This document shows positions 1 to 5,462 of a stretch of DNA of 8,882 bases, in pieces. The stretch's first letter is position 1. Each line of letters starts with the position of its first letter. Below the pieces are notes generated by a model. That model had not been told where the DNA came from. It made no database searches and worked only from the letters and a program-made list of their open reading frames with translations. Made by a program: the position numbers and the translations under genes. Origin of the DNA: JAYQUR01 sp038133505 (GTDB lineage Bacteria > Pseudomonadota > Alphaproteobacteria > MPNO01 > UBA830); contig JAYPTI010000134.1 of the NCBI GenBank assembly GCA_038133505.1, forward strand, positions 1-8,882, in the 5' to 3' direction.

Positions 1-228
1 GGCGTCGGCCTTTCCCCCGACCGGCACGGTACCGGCACCAACTTGCTGAGCATGCCGACGCCGGCGTCCGTCCCGTTCATGTTCGGCGCCGGAAGCCTCG
101 ATGCGCACCGGAACGCGGCCCGCGCTGCCGGCCTCGCCGTCGAGATCATCGACCGTCCCGGAATCGCGCTCGATCTCGACACGCCGGACGATTTAATCGC
201 GTTCGGGGGCTGGCCGGGCCGCGCGTAA
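1..228 (+). CDS. cofC: 2-phospho-L-lactate guanylyltransferase (CofC/FbiD), 3' end only
   Basis: This is the C-terminal 75 residues of a CofC/FbiD-type nucleotidyltransferase; the 5' part lies outside the window. The family joins GTP to a small phospho-acid (2-phospho-L-lactate, phosphoenolpyruvate or 3-phosphoglycerate, depending on lineage) to start the side chain of the deazaflavin cofactor F420 in the cytoplasm. The visible part carries the family signature DRHGTGTN (residues 7-14 of the fragment), then FMFGAGSLDAH, and a C-terminal block LDLDTPDDL before the TAA stop. The reading frame is open from base 1. A TTG at 43 could be mistaken for a start, but the conserved DRxGTGTN motif lies upstream of it, so the gene is truncated by the window edge rather than short. 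The substrate cannot be told from this fragment. Confidence 0.88.
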   Translation, partial: GVGLSPDRHGTGTNLLSMPTPASVPFMFGAGSLDAHRNAARAAGLAVEIIDRPGIALDLDTPDDLIAFGGWPGRA

Positions 229-322
229 AATCGTACTGTTGGCGCCGCCGGTCCTCGGAAGCATAGCCCCCCGACATTCTTTCGCCGGCCAAAAAACAGC
301 ACTTGCAGAGAGGTATTTTGAC

Positions 323-643
323 ATGTCCGGCCAAATTCAGGCGTCGCACATTTTGCTCATGTATGACGGTTCGCTGCGCTCGACGGCGACGCGCAGTCAG
401 GACGAAGCGAAACAGAAAATCGAACAGATCAAGGCCGACATCGACGGCGGGGTGGAATTCGCAGACGCGGCGCGCCAGCACTCCGACTGCCCCTCGTCCT
501 CGCAGGGCGGCGACCTCGGCAGCTTCGGCCGCGGCATGATGGTACCGGAATTCGAGGAAGCGGCTTTCGGCCTCGATGTCGGCGCGACCAGCGGCATCGT
601 CGAAACCGACTTCGGCTATCACCTCATTCAGCGGACGGGCTGA
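323..643 (+). CDS. Parvulin-type peptidyl-prolyl cis-trans isomerase, single domain
   Basis: A 106-residue stand-alone rotamase (PpiC family) that should speed cis-trans isomerisation of X-Pro bonds. No signal peptide or membrane segment is visible, so it is probably cytoplasmic. Seen: ASHILLM at residues 7-13 (the first core strand with the conserved His), then a long loop, HSDCPSSSQGGDLGSFGRG in the middle, MVPEFEEAAF, and the closing DFGYHLIQRTG with the second conserved His. The ATG at 323 is chosen because it follows GAGAGG at 307-312 and begins just before the conserved core; the open frame extends upstream without domain content. The loop after the first strand aligns without gaps with that of Pin1, including an Arg at the position of Pin1 Arg69, so it is longer than in E. 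coli PpiC. It may be cotranscribed with cofC, 94 bases upstream. The client proteins are unknown. Confidence 0.9.
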   Translation: MSGQIQASHILLMYDGSLRSTATRSQDEAKQKIEQIKADIDGGVEFADAARQHSDCPSSSQGGDLGSFGRGMMVPEFEEAAFGLDVGATSGIVETDFGYHLIQRTG

Positions 644-673
644 CCAGCCGATCGTCCGGGACGGCGGTAACGC

Positions 674-1282
674 CTACCAGGCCAGCCGATAAGGAATCTG
701 GACCGGCCCGTCATACTGTTCGACGGCGCCGCTCTCCGGGTCGAACCGGTTCTGGACAAACGTCCCCGACCGCTTGCTGCGGACGATGAAACCGACGGTG
801 CGTTCGTTCCCGTTGCGCTCCTCGTGAATCTGCCAGGGCGGCACGAAATCGATATAGCCCGGCGTCACGTCATGGCTGCCCGACCGCTCTATGGACGCGG
901 TCGATGCGATCTGCGGGCCGCCGTCCGTGCGGTCGAAGCGGGTGACCTTCTCGCCGCCTTCCAGAACGCCATAGAGCGTCCATGACTCTCCGTGATCGTG
1001 CACCGACGAGTTGATGCCCGGCGCCTTGATCAGCGCGTTCAGCACGAACCCGTAATCCGGATCCTCGTAGAACAGCAGATTGCCCGGCCTGCCCTCGACG
1101 GTGAGGCTGTCGGGCCAGCTCTCCGCGTGCCGTTTGAGATCGTCGTCCGCGAGCAGCTCACGCAGCGCATCGCAGGCGTTGGTCCACAGCTCGGTCTCGT
1201 TCCGTCCGTCGGCGTGCCATGCGCGCATTTTTTCGACGAACTCGGCCGCCGCCGGCAGTAGGTCCGCTGTCCGCTCGCCCAT
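674..1282 (-). CDS. Cupin-fold cysteine dioxygenase-type protein (thiol dioxygenase family)
   Basis: A 202-residue soluble cupin of the cysteine dioxygenase / 3-mercaptopropionate dioxygenase type. These non-haem iron enzymes add O2 to a small thiol to give a sulfinic acid. Cupin motif 1 is SVHDHGESWTLYGVLEGGE, with the likely iron ligands His95 and His97. Motif 2 is PPWQIHEERN, with the third ligand His153, so the three-His site is complete. An N-terminal helical part (residues 1-60) matches the family layout. The ATG at 1282 is chosen over an upstream in-frame start at 1330 because GAGGAG sits 8 bases before it and the extra 16 residues look non-coding. It is divergent from the deacetylase-like gene at 1375 and convergent with the isomerase gene (30 bases apart). 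The substrate is not predictable; other sulfur or carboxylic acid substrates are possible. Confidence 0.82.
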   Translation of the reverse strand: MGERTADLLPAAAEFVEKMRAWHADGRNETELWTNACDALRELLADDDLKRHAESWPDSLTVEGRPGNLLFYEDPDYGFVLNALIKAPGINSSVHDHGESWTLYGVLEGGEKVTRFDRTDGGPQIASTASIERSGSHDVTPGYIDFVPPWQIHEERNGNERTVGFIVRSKRSGTFVQNRFDPESGAVEQYDGPVQIPYRLAW

Positions 1283-1303
1283 GGCGAAATCTCCTCGATG
1301 GTT

Positions 1304-1320
1304 CGATAGCCATGTTATCG
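1304..1320. promoter_or_regulatory. Dyad CGATA-N7-TATCG in divergent intergenic region
   Basis: The 92 bases between the divergent cupin and deacetylase-like genes hold an inverted repeat, CGATA at 1304-1308 and TATCG at 1316-1320. It lies 21 bases upstream of the cupin ATG. A dimeric regulator bound here could serve both genes. No convincing -35/-10 pair was found beside it, and a 5+5 dyad can arise by chance, so this is a weak call. The ribosome binding sites are clear on both sides: GAGGAG for the cupin, and AGGGAGG at 1358-1364 for the deacetylase-like gene. Confidence 0.25.
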
Positions 1321-1374
1321 GCACGGCCAATGGATTAAAACAGACGGGGACTGAAACAGGGAGGACGACGACCG

Positions 1375-2334
1375 ATGTACTACGACTTCGTACCCATGCC
1401 GGAACGCAAGCCGCTGAAGTGGCCCGACGGCAAACGCCTTGCCGTGTTCGTGACCTTCAATCTCGAATACTGGGACCTGACCAAGGACACCGAAGAATCC
1501 TACTACGCGGGAGGTCCCTCGATCCTGCCCGATCCCCTTCCCGGCAACGTCGCCGACATCCCGAATTACACGTGGCGCGAGTACGGCCAGCGGGTCGGCA
1601 TCTGGCGCCTGTTCGACATCATGGACAAGGCCGGCGTCCCGGCGAGTTGCACCATGAACGCGAAGATGGGCATCGAGCGTCCGCAGGCGATCAAGTACTG
1701 CGTCGAGCGCGGCTGGGAGCTTGTCGCGCACAACTACGTCCAGACCGATCTGCTGACCAATTACTATTTCGATCCCGAAGGCGAGCGCGAGATCGTTCTG
1801 GAAACCATCGACGTCTACAAGAAGGTGGTCGGCAAGAAACCCGCGGGCTGGCTGTCATCGTCGCTCCGCACCAACCCGTCGACGGTCGACATCCTCGCCG
1901 AACAGGGGCTGCTCTATACCGCCGACTTCCTGAACGACGATCAGCCCTACCTGATGCAGACGGACCACGGCCCCATCGTCTCGGTTCCCTACACGGTCGA
2001 GATCAACGACTTCATGATGTTCATGCGGCGCGGCAACTCCACCAGCGAGGCGTTCAACGTCATGAAGGAGCAGTTCGACACGCTCTACATGGAGGGCGCC
2101 GAGAGCGGCCGGCTGATGAATCTCGGCCTGCACCCGCACGTGATCGGCCAGCCCTTCCGGGCCCGCGCCCTCAGGGAGTTCGTCGACTACGCCAAGCAAT
2201 TCCCGGACGTCTGGTGGACGACGCGCGAGGAGCTTGCGAAGTGGTACCTGAAAAACCACGAGAGCCACATTCCGCCGAAAAAGCGGCGGCGCGGCCGGAC
2301 GGAAACGCCTGCGAACCAGAAGCGCGGCCGCTAG
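1375..2334 (+). CDS. Polysaccharide deacetylase (NodB/PuuE-like) family protein
   Basis: A 319-residue soluble protein of the NodB-fold carbohydrate esterase superfamily, closest in style to the PuuE (allantoinase-analog) branch. That branch acts on C-N bonds of small amides more often than on polysaccharides. Seen: RLAVFVTFNLEYWD (residues 21-34) where classical deacetylases have TFDDG; GWELVAHNYVQTD (113-125) where they have the HxxxH metal motif, with His119 kept and Gln123 in place of the second His; and a late LHPHVIG motif (252-258). There is no signal peptide, so it should be cytoplasmic. The C-terminus is a basic tail (about 300-319). The ATG at 1375 follows AGGGAGG with 10 bases spacing. 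A strong terminator follows the stop, so it is probably transcribed alone. The substrate is unknown; sugar deacetylation is less likely than cyclic amide or ureide hydrolysis. Confidence 0.85.
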   Translation: MYYDFVPMPERKPLKWPDGKRLAVFVTFNLEYWDLTKDTEESYYAGGPSILPDPLPGNVADIPNYTWREYGQRVGIWRLFDIMDKAGVPASCTMNAKMGIERPQAIKYCVERGWELVAHNYVQTDLLTNYYFDPEGEREIVLETIDVYKKVVGKKPAGWLSSSLRTNPSTVDILAEQGLLYTADFLNDDQPYLMQTDHGPIVSVPYTVEINDFMMFMRRGNSTSEAFNVMKEQFDTLYMEGAESGRLMNLGLHPHVIGQPFRARALREFVDYAKQFPDVWWTTREELAKWYLKNHESHIPPKKRRRGRTETPANQKRGR

Positions 2335-2359
2335 CATCCGTCTCCACACCCAGCAAAGA

Positions 2360-2400
2360 AAAAGCCCCTTCGCTCCGGCGAAGGGCCTTTTCTCGTTTTT
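2360..2400. terminator. Bidirectional intrinsic terminator
   Basis: A hairpin lies between two convergent genes. CTTCGC at 2368-2373 pairs with GCGAAG at 2378-2383 around the loop TCCG. The stem continues with two C-G pairs, one C-C mismatch, one G-C pair and four A-T pairs out to 2360 and 2391. On the plus strand it is followed by TCTCGTTTTT (to 2400). On the minus strand it is followed by a TTTTTCTTT run. It should therefore end transcription of both the deacetylase-like gene and the PEP-CTERM gene. Confidence 0.85.
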
Positions 2401-2415
2401 GAGCGGCTCGCCGCG

Positions 2416-3135
2416 TCAAGCGATGCGCGTGCGGCGCATGCGGCCGAGCAGCAGGAGCCCCGCATCGAGGACCAGGAGACCGGCCGGTTCGGGTACCGTC
2501 TCCCCGGGATTATCGGTCAGGGCGAGGTTGAGGTTCAGGTCCCAGTGACCGCTGACGGGATTTCCCGACGGGTCCAGCACGTTCAGCCAGACGGACGCGC
2601 CGAAGGCATTCGGGTCCTTGGCGTTCGCGCCGAAGCCGAACTGGAAGTTCAGACCGCCCGGCACCGGATCGGCCGGATCGATGCTGTAGATGAACGAGCC
2701 GGACCCCGTCGTGAAGTCGATCGTTCCGGAGACGTCCTGGAAGAAATCGATGTCGGGCGCATCCGTTCCGGGATTATAGGCGATACCGCCTTCCTGCTTG
2801 TAGGCAGCGACCTCGGCGAAATTCGACAGGGAAAGATGGATTTCCGCGAGGACGCCCTGGGGATTGACGGCGAAGCCGTCGAGGCTTCCCGTCCAGTTGG
2901 CGCTGTCCGCGTCGTCGTTGTTCAGCGTGAACGTCGTGCCGCCGCCGATGTCGTAATAGTTGCCGCAGCTCCCGCCGGAGAAATTCTGGCCGCCGGTCCA
3001 CAACCCGTGCGGCGCGCTGCCGCAATTGATGACCGACGTGCTTGAAACGAGATAGACGGCGCTTGCGTGGGCGGCGACGGACCCGAGGACGGTGAACGCG
3101 GCGGCAACGACAACGCGGGACAACAGGGACTTCAT
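2416..3135 (-). CDS. PEP-CTERM sorting domain-containing exported protein
   Basis: A 239-residue secreted protein of unknown function with both ends of the exosortase pathway. The N-terminus is a signal peptide (positive MKSLLSR, a hydrophobic stretch, and AHASA before about residue 26). The C-terminus is a PEP-CTERM tail: VPEPA at 214-218, a hydrophobic segment at about 219-230, then the basic GRMRRTR. Such proteins are exported by Sec, cut near the PEP motif by an exosortase and released to the surface or exopolysaccharide matrix. The body is rich in Asp, Gly and Asn with two cysteines (Cys38, Cys57) that could pair; no known domain is recognised. The ATG at 3135 is preferred over one at 3162 because GGAG lies 6 bases ahead of it and the signal peptide begins there. 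The hydrophobic tail contains an Asp (224) where small residues are usual. A sigma-54 promoter precedes it. No exosortase is in this window. Confidence 0.88.
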   Translation of the reverse strand: MKSLLSRVVVAAAFTVLGSVAAHASAVYLVSSTSVINCGSAPHGLWTGGQNFSGGSCGNYYDIGGGTTFTLNNDDADSANWTGSLDGFAVNPQGVLAEIHLSLSNFAEVAAYKQEGGIAYNPGTDAPDIDFFQDVSGTIDFTTGSGSFIYSIDPADPVPGGLNFQFGFGANAKDPNAFGASVWLNVLDPSGNPVSGHWDLNLNLALTDNPGETVPEPAGLLVLDAGLLLLGRMRRTRIA

Positions 3136-3181
3136 TACGGGCTCCGAACGGATGATTTGCATCTTGTTACGGCCCTACAAC

Positions 3182-3196
3182 GCAAATACCGTGCCA
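3182..3196 (-). promoter_or_regulatory. Sigma-54 (RpoN) -24/-12 promoter of the PEP-CTERM gene
   Basis: Read on the minus strand the site is TGGCACGGTATTTGC, matching the RpoN consensus TGGCAC-N5-TTGC with exact GG-N10-GC spacing. The predicted transcription start is near 3170, giving a leader of about 35 bases with GGAG at 3142-3145 before the ATG at 3135. PEP-CTERM genes are known to be controlled by the PrsK/PrsR two-component pair with RpoN in floc-forming bacteria such as Zoogloea, so position, spacing and gene type all agree. The flanking DNA upstream (about 3197-3220) is AT-rich, as is common for bending at such promoters. Confidence 0.85.
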
Positions 3197-3290
3197 AGAT
3201 TCTTTATCTTTAAATTTCAATGGCTTGGATGACGCCCGATGCGGCGGCTTCGGCGCGGTCGTAAAGCGGGTCGACGATTTTCGGGAGTCC

Positions 3291-3308
3291 GGTCACGGAG
3301 CCGTGATC
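3291..3308. promoter_or_regulatory. Palindrome, candidate enhancer-binding site for sigma-54 activator
   Basis: An interrupted palindrome with arms TCACGG at 3293-3298 and CCGTGA at 3301-3306, extended outward by a G-T wobble and a G-C pair. Its centre is about 130 bases upstream of the predicted sigma-54 start site. That is the usual distance for a bacterial enhancer-binding protein such as PrsR. It could instead regulate the divergent AbrB operon, whose start is about 80 bases away. The assignment is by position and symmetry only. Confidence 0.35.
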
Positions 3309-3333
3309 GCTCGCGCGGTTTTCTCCGCGAGCG
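3308..3333. repeat. 8-bp inverted repeat in the PEP-CTERM/AbrB intergenic region
   Basis: CGCTCGCG at 3308-3315 and CGCGAGCG at 3326-3333 form a perfect 8-base-pair stem with a 10-base loop. It touches the palindrome at 3291-3308. There is no T-run on either side, so it is unlikely to be an intrinsic terminator. It may be an operator or part of a compound binding region; GC-rich DNA makes such stems fairly common. Confidence 0.35.
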
Positions 3334-3361
3334 CCTCGCGCCTATCGGGCCGCCTACCGAA

Positions 3362-3390
3362 TTGACACGCACGCGGCCATGCCGTCTAAC
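3362..3390 (+). promoter_or_regulatory. Candidate sigma-70 promoter overlapping the annotated AbrB start
   Basis: TTGACA at 3362-3367 is a perfect -35 hexamer. Exactly 17 bases later lies TCTAAC (3385-3390), a 4-of-6 match to the -10 box. Transcription would begin near 3397, downstream of the ATG at 3379 and on top of an in-frame GTG at 3397. If active, it would give a leaderless message starting at that GTG. The ATG at 3379 has no clear Shine-Dalgarno sequence, which fits. A chance match is possible. Confidence 0.35.
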
Positions 3391-4467
3391 GGAACGGTGA
3401 CCAAACCCGCCGACGTATTCAACGATATCCTGCGCTGTACACCGACGCTCCTGCTGGGCGCCGCGGGCGGCTGGCTGATGGCGCAAATCCATGCGCCGCT
3501 GCCGTGGTTCTTCGGATCGCTCTTCGCCGTCGCCGCGGTGAACATCGCCGGCTGGCGCATCCGCAGCCCGCGGGGGGCGCGCCAATGCGGCCAGATCCTG
3601 ATCGGCACGACCATCGGGCTCTATTTCACGCCGACGGTCGCCGCGATCGTCGCCGCCCATCTGCCGTGGATGGTGATCGTCGCCGTCGTCTCGATCGGCC
3701 TCGGCGGCCTGGGGGCCGCGATCCTGATCCGCATCGCCAGGGTCGACGGGGCAACGGCCTTCTTCGGCAACGTGCCGGGCGGCATGGCAGAGATGCTCAC
3801 GCTCGGCGACAGGTTCGGCGCGCGGCCGGACCAGCTCACGCTGTCCCAGCTCACCCGCGTGACGATCGTCATCCTGTCGATCCCGCCTGCCCTGACCTTC
3901 TTCGGCCAAACCGGCGACGACATTTTCGTCCCCTTTGCGCGAGTGGTGGACTATCCCCTTCTCGCCTGCCTGCTGGGGGCATCGGTTCTCAGCGCGTTCG
4001 CTCTTTTCAAGGTGCGCCTGCCCAACTGCTGGATGCTCGGCGCGGCCGTCCTCACCAGTCTGCTTACCGTCTTCGAGATCGAGCTGTCCGCGATGCCGAA
4101 GGACCTGCTCAGCGTCGCGCAGGTGCTGATCGGCGTCGCGCTCGGCGAGCGGTTCGACCGCACGTCGTTCACCAGCGCACCGCGCGTGATCGCGGGCTCG
4201 GCGATCACGACGGTCCTCATGATGGGTGTGGCGTTTGCGCTCGCCGTGTTCATCGCGGGCCAGACCGGGATCGTGCCGACCGCGATGATCGCGGCGACGG
4301 CGCCGGGCGGGCTTGCCGAAATGAGCCTTACCGCCGCCGTCCTGAAGCTAGGCGTCCCGCTGGTCACCGCCTATCACGTCGTCCGGATCCTGATGATCAC
4401 GGCCTTCACGCTCCCGGCTTTCCATCTCGCGCGACGCTTCCTGCCGCCATCGGGACGCACGTCTTGA
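3379..4467 (+). CDS. AbrB family integral membrane protein (putative transporter)
   Basis: A 362-residue multi-pass inner-membrane protein of the AbrB family (Pfam AbrB, PF05145). The family is often labelled 'ammonia monooxygenase regulator' but has the architecture of a transporter. About ten hydrophobic segments are visible, from residue 19 to about 352, in two homologous halves. Each half has a paired signature: NVPGGMAEMLTLGDRFGA in the first, TAPGGLAEMSLTAAVLKLG in the second, each followed by a Val/His-Arg helix ending in Pro-Ala. The length is normal for the family. The annotated ATG lacks a ribosome site; an in-frame GTG at 3397 is an alternative that keeps the first membrane segment. 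Its stop overlaps the TTG start of the kinase gene, so it heads a translationally coupled operon. It probably moves the substrate or product of the downstream enzymes; that is inference from context. It is not related to the Bacillus AbrB transcription factor. Confidence 0.87.
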   Translation: MPSNGTVTKPADVFNDILRCTPTLLLGAAGGWLMAQIHAPLPWFFGSLFAVAAVNIAGWRIRSPRGARQCGQILIGTTIGLYFTPTVAAIVAAHLPWMVIVAVVSIGLGGLGAAILIRIARVDGATAFFGNVPGGMAEMLTLGDRFGARPDQLTLSQLTRVTIVILSIPPALTFFGQTGDDIFVPFARVVDYPLLACLLGASVLSAFALFKVRLPNCWMLGAAVLTSLLTVFEIELSAMPKDLLSVAQVLIGVALGERFDRTSFTSAPRVIAGSAITTVLMMGVAFALAVFIAGQTGIVPTAMIAATAPGGLAEMSLTAAVLKLGVPLVTAYHVVRILMITAFTLPAFHLARRFLPPSGRTS

Positions 4468-5462
4468 TCGACGCCGACATCCTCGACGCGCTCCGGCGGA
4501 TGGGGCTCCTCGCCGACGGGGAGACGCCCGCCGCCGAAGCGCTGACCGGCGGCGTGTCGTCCGATATCTGGAAGATCGCGTCGGCCCGCGGCACGTTCTG
4601 CATCAAGCGCGCGCTCGCGAAACTTCGCACCGAAAAGGACTGGTACGCGCCCGTCTCGCGCAACGCGAACGAGGCTGCCTGGATGCGCATCGCCGCCCGG
4701 GCCGGGCCGTCGGCCGTGCCCGATCTGATCGGGGAAGACGCGGACGCCGGCATGTTCGCGATGGCCTATCTCGACCCGGCCGATCACCCGGTGTGGAAGT
4801 CGCTGCTGCGCGACGGCCATGTCGTGCCGGCGGAGGCGGCAGCCGTCGGCGATGCGCTGGGCCGCATCCACGCGGCGACCGCCGGCGACGCAGCCGTGGG
4901 GGGGCGCGGGGCGACGGACGCCCTCATCCACGCCCTCCCCCAGGCGCCGGATCTGCTCCGCACCCCCGAGGCCCATCCCGATCTCGCCAACCGGCTGCGC
5001 GACCTGGCCGGCGTGACGGCGGAAACCCGTCTCGTCCTCGTCCATGGCGACATCAGCCCCAAGAACATCCTCATCGGTCCGGGCGGCCCCGTGTTCCTCG
5101 ACGCGGAATGCGCGTGGTACGGCGACCCGGCGTTCGATCTCGCGTTCTGCCTGAACCACATGCTGCTGAAATGCGTCTGGCGTCCGCAATGGACGGACGG
5201 CTATCTCGCCTGCTTCCATGAATTGCGCGACGCCTATCTGCGCCACGTGTCGTGGGAGCCGGCGGGCGCGATGGAGGCGCGGACGGCGGCCCTTCTCCCG
5301 GGGCTTCTTCTCGCACGCATCGACGGCACGTCTCCGGTAGAGTACATCACGGAAGAGAACGACAAGGACCGCGTGCGCCGCGCCGCGCGCGCCGGTCTCG
5401 GCGAGGAAACGGACAGGCTGGAGGGCGTCGCGACGCTGTTCCGCCAAGAGGTAGGTATATGA
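4464..5462 (+). CDS. APH/choline kinase-fold phosphotransferase, substrate unknown
   Basis: A 332-residue small-molecule kinase of the aminoglycoside phosphotransferase fold. Seen: glycine-rich loop LTGGVSSDIW (28-37), ATP-binding Lys48 in CIKRAL, hinge region MFAMAYLD (97-104), catalytic loop LVHGDISPKNILI (192-204) with Asp196 and Asn201, and the metal-binding motif FLDAECAWYGDPAFDLAF (211-228) with Asp213. All kinase essentials are present. Substrates in this fold range from antibiotics to choline, sugars and hydroxyacids; nothing here points to resistance. The start is TTG at 4464, overlapping the AbrB stop as TTGA; the first residues match the usual family N-terminus, and an ATG at 4500 is a less likely alternative. 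Its stop overlaps the enolase start as ATGA. Context suggests it phosphorylates an intermediate, possibly a 2-hydroxyacid, used by the enolase-like enzyme. That role is inference. Confidence 0.87.
   Translation: MIDADILDALRRMGLLADGETPAAEALTGGVSSDIWKIASARGTFCIKRALAKLRTEKDWYAPVSRNANEAAWMRIAARAGPSAVPDLIGEDADAGMFAMAYLDPADHPVWKSLLRDGHVVPAEAAAVGDALGRIHAATAGDAAVGGRGATDALIHALPQAPDLLRTPEAHPDLANRLRDLAGVTAETRLVLVHGDISPKNILIGPGGPVFLDAECAWYGDPAFDLAFCLNHMLLKCVWRPQWTDGYLACFHELRDAYLRHVSWEPAGAMEARTAALLPGLLLARIDGTSPVEYITEENDKDRVRRAARAGLGEETDRLEGVATLFRQEVGI

Noticed and set aside
239..267. TTGGCG-N17-CATAGC as a promoter for the isomerase gene
   Set aside because: Both boxes match the consensus at only about half of the positions. 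Read-through from cofC is equally plausible.
146..622. 158-codon minus-strand open frame opposite cofC and the prolyl isomerase
   Set aside because: It lies opposite two genes with clear motifs, and its own product has no recognisable domain.
663..674. GGCG-GTAA-CGCC hairpin between the isomerase and cupin genes as a terminator
   Set aside because: Only four base pairs, no T-run, and it overlaps the cupin stop codon.
1080..2402. 440-codon plus-strand open frame overlapping the deacetylase-like gene
   Set aside because: Arg-rich shadow frame. The frame starting at 1375 has a ribosome site and family motifs.
3217..3909. Minus-strand open frame of 230 codons upstream of the PEP-CTERM gene
   Set aside because: Highly charged Arg/Asp repeats are typical of antisense translation. 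It overlaps the AbrB gene and the intergenic palindromes.
3504..4463. In-frame upstream extension of the kinase gene across the AbrB gene
   Set aside because: The added residues are Arg/Pro-rich off-frame translation of the AbrB coding region. The kinase homology begins right after the TTG at 4464.
4464..5462. Aminoglycoside resistance role for the APH-fold kinase
   Set aside because: The fold covers many metabolic kinases, and the gene is embedded in a metabolic operon with no mobile element nearby.
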